Shown here: piece by piece, positions 26,248 to 36,453 of the stretch
How the letters are laid out: every line of letters begins with the position of its first letter
How positions within the stretch are numbered: the first letter of the stretch is position 1
DNA from: Carpediemonas membranifera
Lineage: Eukaryota > Fornicata
Direction of reading: 5' to 3'
Assembly (NCBI GenBank): GCA_019828565.1
Contig: JAHDYR010000062.1
Location: 372,001-436,000 of the forward strand
DNA: 64,000 nucleotides
Position numbers and translations under genes: made by a program
Notes under the pieces: model-generated
The model's database searches: none
What the model saw: the letters and a program-made list of their open reading frames with translations, nothing else
What the model was told of the DNA's origin: nothing

Positions 26248-28116
26248 TCACCGCTTGGGCGCCCTTGCAGTCGCCCACACCCTGTCCAACGGCTCCATGG
26301 CCTTCTCCAGCTCACAGAGCCAGGCCATATCCAAGGGCAGTGCCAGTAAGTCTCCGGCAACAATCACCTTGGGCCCAATGTCCTTAAGCAGACCCCGGGT
26401 CAGGTGGGCACTCACCTGGCCGCTGAAGTGGGTGAGGACAACCCATTGGCACCCACACTCCTTGCCCGCGGTGACTGCTTCAACTGCAGTCGAGTGGGCT
26501 TGGAGACCGAGCTTGGTATTCTCATCGCGGTCGGCTGAACCGCCGGGGAACGTGGCCTCGTGGATCAGCAGGTTGACTCCGCTGCATGCTTCAATCAGCG
26601 TGGGCGTGGGTGGCGTGTCGCCGCTAAAGGCAAAGGAGAAGTCGGGCAAGTCAACCCTGATTCCGGACGAGTCCGGAATATGTGGCACGGGGAATGTCTT
26701 CAGACACTCAATTCCATCCGGCAACCCAAAGTCTCCGGCACTCCGGCAAAGGCCGACTGAGTTGACTCGAGTTACAGTCGACCCCAGAATTGACGAGAAG
26801 AACGACCAGACGAGGTTATCACACGCCAAGAACAGCGGGGTAGTCGCCCCAGCCTTGGTTCTCTCATAAACGAGTCGAGTCAGCCCGACAGTGTGGTTTG
26901 CATGGGAGTGGGTGATGACAACGGCCTGCAGCCTCGTAATTTCATCGCCCAGGCTGGCCATAAGCATCTGACGCCATGTGCCCTCGCCGCAGTCGAAGAG
27001 GACTGATCCCCCAGACGCCCTGAGCAGGATCGAGGTCACATTCCTCTCGGCCACAGGCATCATAGCGGACGTGCCGAGGAAGATGACACTTGGTGTGCCG
27101 GATTGTGACCCGTCTTGTAAGGGGGAGGGGCGGGGGGTGATCCGGTCGAGAGTCAGTGTCCGTTTGGTTGCGTACTCCTGGATGACTTCGGAGGAGAGCA
27201 CTCGACTGGGGGCGGGGGTGACCGTTCGATCTTGCATAGATATGATAGATTCAGTGTGGATTGTGGATATCGACTCTGCCCCAAGATACAGTCGCGGAGT
27301 CAAGAACCGGTCCGAGTGGTACGTCTTGATCGCCTGCACCGTCGGGTACCGGAGCCCCACGGGATGGGCGCCGTACCGCCACCTCATGAAGCATTTGCAG
27401 CCCTGGATGGCTGGGGCAGGGCCGGGCTGGTCCGTGGAGAAGACTGCGACAGTCGGGGAGTACTCGGCGACGGCCTCAATGGTTGCTGGGTCGACCTTGT
27501 CCTTGCAGAGGGCGATGACGAGGACACCGCCCGGTCTTACGTCACTCAGGACCTGGTGCGGCTCGACCGTTGTCCCGTTGACAACGACGCTGCGGCCCTG
27601 GGCCAGTTCCCGGCACAGTATCCCCTTCACCCCGAGAGACTTGGCCTTGAGCCCATCAAACTTGGGAGGGAGCTCGGGGAACTCGGCGCATACGAGCTTG
27701 GTGTCTCCGACAATCCTGTAGTGCATGACGACGGGATCGACGACGAACCTTGGCTCCAGGGCCCGCCACACCACCATGTGCTGCATGATACCATTGATAT
27801 GGGTCATCCTAGGGTCCTCTGTGTCTGCAGTGTACACTGGCAGGGTGCGGTCAGGGAAGTGGGCGGTGACGGTGTCGTGGAAGGTGAATAGGGCGCCTGG
27901 GAGTCCCTCAACGTGCGTAGGAGTCATGTCTGTGAGTATCACTGCTTGTAGACGGCGTATGCGGACACCGCTCTCGAGCAACGTCCGCTGGGCGCTGCCT
28001 GGGGCGTTGATGAGGATCGCTGGGTCTTGTTCGTCGTAGAGGATGAAGCTATCATCGCCGGGAGAAGGGGAGATGTCCATTATACTCCAGCGCATAGCGC
28101 GCTTAGTCATACTCAT
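26248..28116 (-). CDS. long-form tRNase Z (ELAC2-like)
   Basis: A 622-residue endonuclease of the metallo-beta-lactamase superfamily that trims the 3' trailer from tRNA precursors. Two tandem lactamase halves are present, as in the eukaryotic long form. The N-terminal half lacks metal ligands as expected. The C-terminal half shows FLGTSAMMPV, FDCGEGT, THSHANHTVGL (about residue 400), FSGDT, HEATF, AHSTAVEA and LTHFS. In the zinc motif the family's Asp is Asn (HSHANH instead of HxHxDH), although flanking ligands are kept. This could lower or alter activity, or reflect compensation elsewhere. A GTG before the ATG at 28116 was ignored. No clear organellar presequence is seen. Confidence 0.88.
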   Translation of the reverse strand: MSMTKRAMRWSIMDISPSPGDDSFILYDEQDPAILINAPGSAQRTLLESGVRIRRLQAVILTDMTPTHVEGLPGALFTFHDTVTAHFPDRTLPVYTADTEDPRMTHINGIMQHMVVWRALEPRFVVDPVVMHYRIVGDTKLVCAEFPELPPKFDGLKAKSLGVKGILCRELAQGRSVVVNGTTVEPHQVLSDVRPGGVLVIALCKDKVDPATIEAVAEYSPTVAVFSTDQPGPAPAIQGCKCFMRWRYGAHPVGLRYPTVQAIKTYHSDRFLTPRLYLGAESISTIHTESIISMQDRTVTPAPSRVLSSEVIQEYATKRTLTLDRITPRPSPLQDGSQSGTPSVIFLGTSAMMPVAERNVTSILLRASGGSVLFDCGEGTWRQMLMASLGDEITRLQAVVITHSHANHTVGLTRLVYERTKAGATTPLFLACDNLVWSFFSSILGSTVTRVNSVGLCRSAGDFGLPDGIECLKTFPVPHIPDSSGIRVDLPDFSFAFSGDTPPTPTLIEACSGVNLLIHEATFPGGSADRDENTKLGLQAHSTAVEAVTAGKECGCQWVVLTHFSGQVSAHLTRGLLKDIGPKVIVAGDLLALPLDMAWLCELEKAMEPLDRVWATARAPKR

Positions 28117-28266
28117 CACAAGCTCCCTTCAATCTGGAGTTGTGGCGAAGTAGGTCACTTCTGGCCAAAACTGACAAAATTTACAAGGCACAACACGCGC
28201 AATGCACGCATATCCCAGCTTGAGACCGCATCGTACCCGTCCTGGCCAATTGCCCGACTCCCGCGC

Positions 28267-28692
28267 TCAGCTCTTTGCCGGCGCTCTGTTCTTGGCGGCG
28301 TTGGCTATGGCCTTCTTCTTTCCCTTGACCAAGTACGCAGAGTAGTCTCTCTGGGGCATCAGAGTGCCTGTAATGATCTCAATGTTCCCAGTAACCTTCT
28401 GAAGATGCGTCGAGACGAACTCTGTGGGCAAACCGGCCATAGCCATCTCATCCTGGACGCCTCCGTCCATTTCCACATCATCCTCGTTGTCTGGTGGAGG
28501 TGGAATACCTTCATCTTCATCGGGTGGCGGCGGAGGAGCAGGAACATCGTCATCGTCCATTTCCGGGGGCGGTGGGGGCGGTAGGTCTTGATCATCCAGC
28601 ATGTCGTGTAATCTATCCTCTATAGGATCAAAAGACGAAGTTATGTGACCATTGCTTCCTCCTTGGCCCTGTTTGAAACTGCGCCAGCTCAT
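28267..28692 (-). CDS. proline-rich acidic protein
   Basis: A 141-residue protein with a short basic N-terminus (MSWRSFKQGQGG). Three polyproline runs of 4-6 Pro in a central Asp/Glu-rich region (about residues 40-85) resemble profilin- or SH3-binding tracts of actin regulators. A helical segment around VSTHLQKVTGNIEIITG and a basic tail (KGKKKAIANAAKN) follow. The composition suggests a role in actin assembly, perhaps with the cofilin nearby, but no family is recognised. The only ATG is at 28692. Confidence 0.5.
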   Translation of the reverse strand: MSWRSFKQGQGGSNGHITSSFDPIEDRLHDMLDDQDLPPPPPPEMDDDDVPAPPPPPDEDEGIPPPPDNEDDVEMDGGVQDEMAMAGLPTEFVSTHLQKVTGNIEIITGTLMPQRDYSAYLVKGKKKAIANAAKNRAPAKS

Positions 28693-28808
28693 TTCGAACC
28701 CATTTATCGCACACGTAAACAACTCAGCACTCAATAATTATCATTTCACATCAAACGGAGCCCGTCATACCTCATCCACAGAAGAAAGAATGCTTTATAC
28801 ACGTCCGC

Positions 28809-31800
28809 TCAGCCCCACACGGCCCCAGTCTTGTCCCCTGCCCCCAGTGGCGCAATCCTCCCCCGCCCCTTCGCAGCGTCCCTCGCCGACGGCACACGCT
28901 TGGTCATAGGCGAGAACTGCTTGCCCTCTGCACCCTTGACGTGCAGCGGCCTAGTGGAGGCGAGCACGGCTTCGTACGAAGAGCGTGAGGGGTCCTCGTA
29001 CGCACCGGTGAAGATGGTAAGAGGTGGCCGCTCTGATCGGTCCGGCATGGTCCGCAGCCTGACTTGATCGGGGTCGACTACGATCTTTCGCCGCCACTCC
29101 TCCTTCTCCTTGAGCCGCAAAGCCTCGATCTCCTTGGCGCCCTGGGGCCCTGGAAGATGGACCGACTTGAGGAACTCGGGTGAGTTCTCAAACATGCCTG
29201 GCTGGTCGAGGGCAAGAGTGAACTTGGCGCGGCCGTCGGTCATTTCTTCCCTGGTGATCGGCATCTGCAACGAGAGCGCGGCCTCTTCATCCCACGGCGT
29301 CTGCAGCTCGTCTGCCCGGCTCTGTGAGACGCCAGTCTCGTGCTTGGGAACGATGGTGGTGTTGAAGCCCTCTTTCGTGCGCCAGGCACTCTTCTCGTCA
29401 CGGCTGTCGCCCCTAGCAACTGTGACCTGACCGACTGTATCAATTGCACCAGAAGTATATTCCTTGGAGTATCCCAGAGTGACATGCTTCGCTTGGGCGA
29501 TCCTCTCGAGCTTCTGGCGGTGGTACTGGCTGTAGTTCAAGGCCTGTGATGAATAGTTGAACGTACCCTGCGGGTGCTCTGGGAGCTTGTCCATAAGCGG
29601 CTCCTTGGGCGGCCGGCTGGCTTGCACACTGAGGCTCATATTCAACACGGCGTCCTTGTTCTTAGCAATGAAGTCTCGCCCGGCACTGTCCATCCGACGA
29701 GTCTTCTGAAGGTCTACAAACTTGGGGTTGGAGTTGTCAATACGGGGCGCGTGCTCGGCTGACTGCTTCTTGATACCGTGGTTGGCTAGTCGGGCAAGGT
29801 CATTGGGGACCAAGCTCCGAGAGTCCGTGGCCTCGGACACTTCAAAGTCGATGAGGGCATGGCCACGCTCGTTCTTACCGAGCATGCCGGCAAACGCCTT
29901 CTGGAGGGCTTCGACGCCGGTGGGGGTGGGGAGAAGTTGGCGACTTAGCACATCGGATAAATACGTTGCGGTTGTCACAATCTGGACAAACTTGTCAAGC
30001 GCAGTCAGTGCGTCCTTTGGTACCTTGTGGCACGTCGTCCACGTCTTGGGCTGGGCGGCGAGCTTGAGCAGTGGTGCTGATAGTCGGAAATGGACCAGAG
30101 AAAGCGGCATATCAGGCCAATGTCGCGTGGGAAACACGGCGGTCGGGTTCCTGAGCAGCTTGTTCTTACCTGTGACCGCAGGGAGGATGGAGTCCAATAT
30201 CCCACTGTTAACGGGAGCTTCGAGTAAGAACAAGTCGAATTTGTGGTCACACAGGTGAAGTCCAGTTACGACAGATACAGTGGGATCGTGCTTGACGTCC
30301 TCAGCAAGCGTGCGGAGAGAGAGTGAGGCGAACGCGTCTGAGGCATGCATGTCTCTTAAGGGGTCGCGGGCCTCTTCCTCGCGGGCCTCGGCCTCTTCTG
30401 TCCCCTCGCGCTCGGCAATCATTGCTTCTTTCGCCTCGAAGTCGTCCTTGGCAGTCTGGAGGGCATCTGGTTCGTCGGCGACGGGCTCGGCCTTCTTGGC
30501 TCCCTTGCCCTTGGGCTTTCCCTTCGGCTTCTTATTATCAGCTTGGAGTGCGGCGATGTGTTCCTCGTGTGCCGCCAGCCTCTTCTCCCGCGCCTCTTTT
30601 CTCTCCTGCTCCCTTGCGATGCGGTTGCTGTACACGATGTTGGCAGTGACCACCTTCTCGCTGATATCGGTTACTGCGTCCACGGACGGCTCAAGTACAA
30701 GCACTGTCACCTCGAACCCACGCCTCGGTTCTTCTATACGAATTTCTTCAACCCCCTCAGCTACCTCCTCCTCCTCAGCTACAATCTCAGGCGGCTCAGT
30801 CCGAGGCAGCGTCATCCCCAGGCCGACCCTGACCTTCACTGTAGTGCCGCATGGTGAGTACGCGGCCTTGGCGTACAGCTGGGCGGGATCTGACCGGAAA
30901 TTCCGACACCCGTGGCCGATCTCCGTATCAGCGCGGGCAAAGAAAGAGTCGATCGCCGGCTTGGCTCTGCTGTCAGCTGTAGGCCGCGCTTGAACCACTG
31001 GAGCGGTGACTGAGAGCGTCCTTGACCCTCTGATGAGCTCAACCAGGTCGATCTGTGCACACCCGTGAGGATACTTCATGAGCTCCTCAAGATCGGGGTT
31101 ATCGCCCAGGTCAGCCTCCTTAGGGATCCGGTCGAACACACTGATCGTGGCCGGGACGTCCGCGAGCTCAGTCCACACGCGATGCAGCCGGTCTGGACTG
31201 ACCATCATCGTACAAGAGAGGCGGGCGGGGACGGCGGGGCCAGAAGGCGTCTTCACTACCTTACGGGAGAGCGCTGGAGACATAAAGTGTTTCCCGAATA
31301 TAGTCAGCGCCACTCTGGCTGGTGCGAACCATCTGTTTGTAGCGTCTGATCCATCGATGGGCACGTCACCCTCTGGTGTTGGCACGGGCAGGTTAGTGAT
31401 GTTACACACTTCAAAGAGGAAGGGGTTGACTGACTCAAGCGTCTCCTTGGGCACAGTGGGGCCCGAGGTTGACACTCTGACCGCCATCTCCACGCCGCTG
31501 GTTATAAATGTCTGCTTGACGGCGAATGAGACAAGGAGGGGAGAGATGTCCAGGTCGAGCGAGACGGTCCCCTCGGCGTCTGGCTTGGCGACTGTCGTAG
31601 GGCGCGAGTTCTTGCCCTTCTTATCGGCTTTCCCCTTCTTCGCGGTGCCCGAGGGAGTTGGCGCGCGCTTCTGCAGCGATTCGAGGGAATCAGCCTGAGA
31701 AACCTTCAAGCTAGCGTGTGTCTGAGCAATATCGTTCACCACATCCTCGTTAATCTCAAGTTCCGCTGTGAAACTAACGTCGAACGCTGTGCTGCCGTCA

Positions 31801-31907
31801 ATGGGTTCGGACGAGGCAAAAACATCGCAGAACGCGAATGATAGGATAAATGGTTTCGCTTCTGGCTCCACGGGCTTCCCCTTGGCATGGATTGTTAGTA
31901 GAACCAT
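28809..31907 (-). CDS. large probable flagellar-associated protein
   Basis: A 1032-residue protein starting MVLLTIHAKGK. The first ~400 residues look like beta-rich C2/Ig-like domains with a Lys-rich insert around KKGKADKKGK. A charged helical middle (about 450-540) contains KKPKGKPKGKGAKKAEP. It leads into a DPLRDMHASDAFASLSLRTL segment that recalls the CFAP92/KIAA1257 group of ciliary proteins. The C-terminal third is polar with repeated short motifs. The ciliary call is a weak impression from this segment and overall architecture. The ATG at 31907 is used because the upstream extension starts at TTG. No transmembrane segment is seen. Confidence 0.45.
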   Translation of the reverse strand: MVLLTIHAKGKPVEPEAKPFILSFAFCDVFASSEPIDGSTAFDVSFTAELEINEDVVNDIAQTHASLKVSQADSLESLQKRAPTPSGTAKKGKADKKGKNSRPTTVAKPDAEGTVSLDLDISPLLVSFAVKQTFITSGVEMAVRVSTSGPTVPKETLESVNPFLFEVCNITNLPVPTPEGDVPIDGSDATNRWFAPARVALTIFGKHFMSPALSRKVVKTPSGPAVPARLSCTMMVSPDRLHRVWTELADVPATISVFDRIPKEADLGDNPDLEELMKYPHGCAQIDLVELIRGSRTLSVTAPVVQARPTADSRAKPAIDSFFARADTEIGHGCRNFRSDPAQLYAKAAYSPCGTTVKVRVGLGMTLPRTEPPEIVAEEEEVAEGVEEIRIEEPRRGFEVTVLVLEPSVDAVTDISEKVVTANIVYSNRIAREQERKEAREKRLAAHEEHIAALQADNKKPKGKPKGKGAKKAEPVADEPDALQTAKDDFEAKEAMIAEREGTEEAEAREEEARDPLRDMHASDAFASLSLRTLAEDVKHDPTVSVVTGLHLCDHKFDLFLLEAPVNSGILDSILPAVTGKNKLLRNPTAVFPTRHWPDMPLSLVHFRLSAPLLKLAAQPKTWTTCHKVPKDALTALDKFVQIVTTATYLSDVLSRQLLPTPTGVEALQKAFAGMLGKNERGHALIDFEVSEATDSRSLVPNDLARLANHGIKKQSAEHAPRIDNSNPKFVDLQKTRRMDSAGRDFIAKNKDAVLNMSLSVQASRPPKEPLMDKLPEHPQGTFNYSSQALNYSQYHRQKLERIAQAKHVTLGYSKEYTSGAIDTVGQVTVARGDSRDEKSAWRTKEGFNTTIVPKHETGVSQSRADELQTPWDEEAALSLQMPITREEMTDGRAKFTLALDQPGMFENSPEFLKSVHLPGPQGAKEIEALRLKEKEEWRRKIVVDPDQVRLRTMPDRSERPPLTIFTGAYEDPSRSSYEAVLASTRPLHVKGAEGKQFSPMTKRVPSARDAAKGRGRIAPLGAGDKTGAVWG

Positions 31908-32161
31908 CACGACGAAGTTTTTGGGACCAGAAGTTACGACAGACTCAACCGGCCGCAAGGTCGGGACAGTGGTCCTGCCGTGAATACAGCTACAGCACTA
32001 CATAGGCAGGGCACTCGCGGCGTCGACCTCAGTGTGAATGGACCTATTGGCCAGCCGCCCGCAGCAGGACTGTTGAATTCATAGCACTAGCGAGACAAAC
32101 AATCAGATAGCGCATGCGGCTGAGCCTCACTCCGTTCGAGTATTTACATGTTACATGGGTC

Positions 32162-32557
32162 CTAGAGGCCGGCCATGGCTGCATTGAAGGCGGTGTCTAT
32201 CTTGGCCAGCAGGTAGTGCGATCCGCCGTTGGCAGGGTCGTTGAGCTCCCGGTGCTTGTTGAACGCCGCTCTGATCTCGTCCTTGGTGTATTCGGTATCA
32301 GGATCGAGCGCAAGGACCTTGAGCGCAGTTGGAAACGCCATGGGGCGCGATGATATGTGTAGCTTCTCAGGAATGCCCTTCACTTGTGCGTAGTAAGCCT
32401 GGGATACGCCAAGTGTCTGTGCCTTGAGGTGTACGAGGTCTGTGTGAGCACCGGTGGCCTCTTAGCAAAGGGGCAAGTACTAACTATGTTTCAAAGACTG
32501 TGTGGCATCCTTAAGGGACTGTGAGGATGCGGCAATAACACTGTTCACCAAATTCAT
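32162..32557 (-). CDS. PAM16: Pam16/Tim16-like import motor subunit, two exons
   Basis: A 116-residue protein assembled from 32485-32557 and 32162-32439, joined by a 45-nt intron (GTTAGT ... TCACACAG). The C-terminal degenerate J domain reads ALKVLALDPDTEYTKDEIR and then ELNDPANGGSHYLLAKID. The family's NDxxxGGSxYLxxK signature is present and the HPD triad is absent, as expected for Pam16 rather than Pam18. The N-terminus is a short moderately hydrophobic helix. Pam16 regulates the Hsp70 motor at the inner membrane. With HydG and frataxin it indicates a protein-importing mitochondrion-related organelle. A shorter 24-nt intron is also in phase but fits the acceptor consensus less well. Confidence 0.65.
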
Positions 32558-33806
32558 CACGATCGCTAACCTGCACCAGGTCCAAATGAAGTCTGCTATA
32601 GACGATTGAGAGTTACTTTACTGCTTGCACTGTGCACTCTATGATACTTCACCAAACACCCAGACCAGATTCGAAGAGTCGGCCATGAGAAGACCAGCAG
32701 ATGGCTCAATACTGTGCAATGACACCGCACACGCTGCTATGCGAAGTGACTCGCCCTCCGCGTTGGGACGGAGCGGAGCACCCGACTCGAGTCAACGCCA
32801 GTCCTCGGGGAAACGGGTAGGAGCGGGGAGCTATCTCACAGCCGGTTGGGTCAGCTGGGCCATACAGACCAGCGATGCCTCTGCTCAGGTTAATGTGTCA
32901 AAGTGTTGTGACCACGTATCATGTTAGGTAACAAAAGATCTGAAGTCGAGACCTGTCCCCGCGACCATCCTCCAATGCCACAAGTTCACTCGAAGATCTT
33001 GACAAAGGTTATTCGATAGTCTCAACCCTTCCCCCAAAAGTCACCCCGTGGTGATAAACTGAGAACGGCCGGCACAAGTCCGTCATCTCGCTGGTGAAGT
33101 TGCGCCGATTAATGCTGACAGTAAAGAACTAGTTGCCTCCCTGAGCAATCATTGGCATCATCACTGTATATTGAGCTTCTTTAATAACCTGCACATTCGC
33201 GGGCTTAAGCTGCACATTTGTCACAGTTCCTGCCACAATGGCATATGCCCCAGATGCAGTTTTTTGTTTTGTGCAGAACAATCGCCGACTGGAAACAGCA
33301 CAATAGGATGGGACCACACAATACGGATCATTCTGTAGCCTGCACTTGAATCATCATCTCCACTCTTACTGTCCAGCAGCACAATTGCAGCCATGTTGCG
33401 AGTTTGACAAGCCAGCCTATGTATCGAACAGCGGCTGCTTCTATGACTTGTACAAGATGGTGACTGGTGGCGGGAGACAAGCCCAACTGTTGCGCCCGAC
33501 TCCAAGCGTCCCAGATTACTAACATGACCGGGATGCCCTCAGCGATCATCCCCAGATAAACTATTTGCCGCTATTCATGGAGCGGGTGGGCACGAGATAG
33601 CTCTAATCGTCCTGGTTTGTGGTCAGGTCGGCCCACAGGTATCGGACATTCTTGCGATTCATAAAGGACAGAAAGAACTCGCAATGCGGCTGCGGATAGA
33701 GACAGCTGGTGCTAGAAGACCCCAAACATTACTCGGCTCAGGAACTGCCGTCGCCGATGGGCGCTTCCAACAGTTTTCAAATTCACAATCCGCGCACTTT
33801 AGTACC
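32558..33806. other. intergenic, possible small unresolved gene
   Basis: About 1.2 kb between Pam16 and ribosomal protein L6. On the minus strand, frames at 33129-33317 and 33221-33505 have mildly protein-like stretches (for example GTVTNVQLKPANVQVIKEAQ), and could be exons of a small gene, but no family or confident intron could be fitted. The rest shows no recognised feature. Confidence 0.4.
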
Positions 33807-34332
33807 TTAGAACACCATGTCGTGGGGGCGGTCACCCTTCTTGAGGGAGAACTTAGCCTTCATGTAAGCCTTCATGGAGTCAACCTTCTTGATCTCAGCA
33901 AGGAGGGTAGCATCGAGGGTCTTCTGGGTCTCAGCGAGAGCGGGGAGGACGGTCTCAGAGTGCTTGAACCACTCCTCAGAGATGTTGGACAGGTCGACCT
34001 TGGAGACATCGATGGTGGTGGAGGTGCCGATGACGTAGCGCTGGTTAACGCGGCGAAGAGGGACACCGTTGACCTTGTGGGGGCCAGTGACGAGGAGAAG
34101 ACCAGAATCGAGCTGCTTGAGGAAAACAGCGCGGGAACCAGCGTAGCGACCCGCAAGAAGGATCACGATGGAACCGGGAACGAGGTTCTTCTTAAGAACA
34201 GTGCCCTTCTTGTTAGCCTTGTAGGAAACCTGTATAACAACTATAAGTACTACATACAAGAGGCTTGGGAATACGCTCGGGAGCAGCGTTGCGGACGTCC
34301 ATGATGATTTTCTCGTTCTCAGCTTTTTTCAT
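33807..34332 (-). CDS. RPL6: 60S ribosomal protein L6 (eL6), two exons
   Basis: A 165-residue large-subunit protein. Exons are 34258-34332 and 33807-34229, separated by a 28-nt intron (GTATGT ... TTATACAG). The eL6 signatures are GSIVILLAGRYAGSRAVFLKQL, GLLLVTGPHKVNGVPLRRVNQRYVI and GTSTTIDVSKV. The C-terminus ends with HDMVF, comparable to the family's final HKLVF. Splicing links APERIPKPL to VSYKANKKGTV. The short N-terminus (MKKAENEKIIMDVRN) lacks the long basic extension of animal eL6. No TAAACTGC element precedes it. Confidence 0.94.
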
Positions 34333-34434
34333 GCAAAGTTGTCGGGCGCTTGCAAGGACCAATTGATCGGCTTAACCTGGAATTTACAGTCCTATGCGCG
34401 TCTCATGCCTGGCATGCGTGTTGCTGTCGTCTTT

Positions 34435-34842
34435 TTAAACGAACGACAGGTTGAACACATCGTTCAGAATAAACCACTGGCCGTTGGCGTTGTTGAGGGT
34501 GAAAACCTGGGAGAACATCAGAGGGTGATCGGAATCATCATCAGCAATGAGCTGGCCAGAGACAACGACGAGCATGCCGTTGTTGAAGGTGGGTTGAACT
34601 TGGATGTTCAGGCCGGCAATATCGTGAGCAATCTTGCGGAAAGAAAGTGAGTTGAGCTTCTTCATGATCGCCTCGGGGCCTTGGGCTCTATCACCAGAGA
34701 AGGTGAGCATCGCATCGGGCTGCTGCGTAAAACGAGGTCAAAAAGAACAAACATAGAGGCTAAGGAGGTCGGAACGGTTAGTATCGAACTTTTCGTAGTA
34801 ATACTTCACGAATGCAGTGGCAACTTGGTTGAGTTCGTCCAT
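34435..34842 (-). CDS. NTF2: nuclear transport factor 2, two exons
   Basis: A 125-residue NTF2, which carries Ran-GDP into the nucleus. Exons are 34753-34842 (exactly 30 codons) and 34435-34722, joined by a 30-nt intron (GTTTGT ... TTACGCAG). Exon 1 gives FVKYYYEKFDTNRSDLLSLY, and exon 2 gives MLTFSGDRAQGPEAIMKKL, VVVSGQLIADDDSDHPLMFSQ and GQWFILNDVFNL, all matching the single-domain NTF2 pattern in order. The length equals the family norm. The downstream neighbour, L6, is on the same strand. Confidence 0.95.
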
Positions 34843-35137
34843 CTTTGTCGAAGCAATGCGATCGATGCGCTGAGACGACTCGAGAAGTAACTCAGGCCGA
34901 TGCTGCCAAATACGAGCATGTACAGCCTCCATGCTGGGTGTACGCCTGTACTACTACATCCATAGACGTAGTCTACGATTTTCCGCAAGATGCTCCGACG
35001 CTCGCCGACAATTTCTGGCAAAACAAAGAACGGTGCTTTAAATGTGCAAACAGGTTGAAGAAGTCAGCATGTACGTAATATAGTATAGTATAGTATAGTT
35101 ACTACTACTACTACGACCATGCCACCCATGCTCCACG
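34843..35137. other. intergenic with TATAG/TAC microsatellite
   Basis: No gene is recognised. It contains four TATAG units (35079-35098) directly followed by five TAC units (35100-35114). Confidence 0.6.
35079..35114. repeat. TATAG and TAC microsatellite
   Basis: Four perfect 5-nt TATAG units abut five perfect TAC triplets, in the 3' flank of the gene that ends at 35138. Confidence 0.9.
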
Positions 35138-36094
35138 TCACTCCAACTCACCCCCTGTCGCCTCCTTCGCCGCATCCTCCATAAACTTCGACTTATCCCG
35201 CGCCCTGAACCGGAGCTTGTTCATCCTCACCGTGTCCTCGTATTGAGCTGGACCGGCCTCGCCGACAGCAGTCGCCGGCCTTGGCTTCGCTACGATCGAA
35301 AAGGGGGACTGAGAAACACCGCATACTCGCCTAATCATTTGATCAGCAACCATGACCCGCATGTGCCGGTCCCCTAGGTCCTTGAGGACATCGGTCGTCA
35401 CGTCAGCCATGGGCCTGATGCACTTGGCGTAGAGGCTCCTATACATCGAGTCGAATACCCGTTTCCTGGCCTCGGCTGAATCAATAAACGGTGGAGGCGC
35501 AGTTTTTTCGACTTTTCTGCTCTCTATCTTGAGTGTGTTGCTGATAACCGCGGCAGAGAAGCCGGCACGGGACAAGCGCTCGGTCTGGAAGGGCGACTCC
35601 CGCTTGGACTTCAGCGATGACTGCAGATGGTTCTTAGCCCGAGGCTCCTGTTGTGGGCTCGGCAGGAACGGAGCCGCGGGAAGCTCATCGATGGACGCAG
35701 GCGAGTGTGTTTTGACGTAGATCTCTATTGCCTCCTTTGTGGCCTTAATGAAGCTAGCCCGACCTGCTTCAGTCATCCTCACGCGACTAATAAGCAATTC
35801 TGGCCGATCGCCGCGCGTCGACCAGGTGAGGGTGAACGCCGGGGTGGCGGCAAACTTCTGGAACTGCTGGAGCCGCTTCCTCGAAAGAATGATACCGCGG
35901 TTGATCTTCAGACCAGCTATTACCGCTGAAAGCGGTGTGGGCCGGTCAGTCTCGCCCAGATAGTCGTCTACGGTCTTATAAACGCCCATCAGGGCATGCT
36001 CTGCTCCAAGTAACGACTTACTATCCTTTTGAAGCTGTGCAGTATCCTTTAGAGACTGTGGAGACACACGGATGGCGTAGTTGAGGATGCTCAT
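35138..36094 (-). CDS. hypothetical basic protein
   Basis: A 318-residue protein of unknown family. The N-terminal 120 residues look globular (MSILNYAIRVSPQSLKDT start, TLTWSTRGDRPELLISRVRM). The middle is disordered and basic, and the C-terminal 110 residues are helical with RKRVFDSMYRSLYAKCIRP. No membrane segment is present. An inverted TAAACTGCAC element lies 16 bp before the ATG at 36094, which is chosen over an upstream in-frame extension. The function is unknown. Confidence 0.65.
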   Translation of the reverse strand: MSILNYAIRVSPQSLKDTAQLQKDSKSLLGAEHALMGVYKTVDDYLGETDRPTPLSAVIAGLKINRGIILSRKRLQQFQKFAATPAFTLTWSTRGDRPELLISRVRMTEAGRASFIKATKEAIEIYVKTHSPASIDELPAAPFLPSPQQEPRAKNHLQSSLKSKRESPFQTERLSRAGFSAAVISNTLKIESRKVEKTAPPPFIDSAEARKRVFDSMYRSLYAKCIRPMADVTTDVLKDLGDRHMRVMVADQMIRRVCGVSQSPFSIVAKPRPATAVGEAGPAQYEDTVRMNKLRFRARDKSKFMEDAAKEATGGELE

Positions 36095-36109
36095 CGCGGT
36101 TCTGAGACA

Positions 36110-36119
36110 TAAACTGCAC
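36110..36119 (-). promoter_or_regulatory. TAAACTGC element upstream of hypothetical gene
   Basis: TAAACTGCAC on the plus strand, inverted relative to the gene starting at 36094, 16 bp away. Confidence 0.5.
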
Positions 36120-36453
36120 GTCTCCAGACAAGCCGGTGGACAACGATAGAGGCCAGCGCCCACCTGCACATAGCATGATTCTGCAAAGTCTAAGTCGAAG
36201 TTCACAGCGTTTTATTCCTCTCGGAGTATTGCCTCGGCCAGCCACGGATGGTCGAATCTTTCTTCAGCGACTTGATGCAGGTGGGCTGGTTGTGCAACGA
36301 CAGCAGACATCCCTCAAGGGCATCACGCTGGGCCCACACAATTCTGTCGCTGTGGAGTTGTGAAGCCACAATACCTCAGAGCAACCGAACGGCGCTCCTC
36401 CAAACAACACTTTCTCGTCTTTAAACACTCCCTTGTTCTACCTGAGTACGAAT

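Noticed and set aside
26978-27721. 247-codon plus-strand frame
   Set aside because: Antisense to tRNase Z; no domain-like features.
30280-30993. 237-codon plus-strand Ser/Ala-rich frame
   Set aside because: Antisense to the large flagellar-type gene and low-complexity.
33129-33505. Two small minus-strand frames that might be exons
   Set aside because: No intron matching the local consensus joins them and no family was recognised; left as a note in the intergenic entry.
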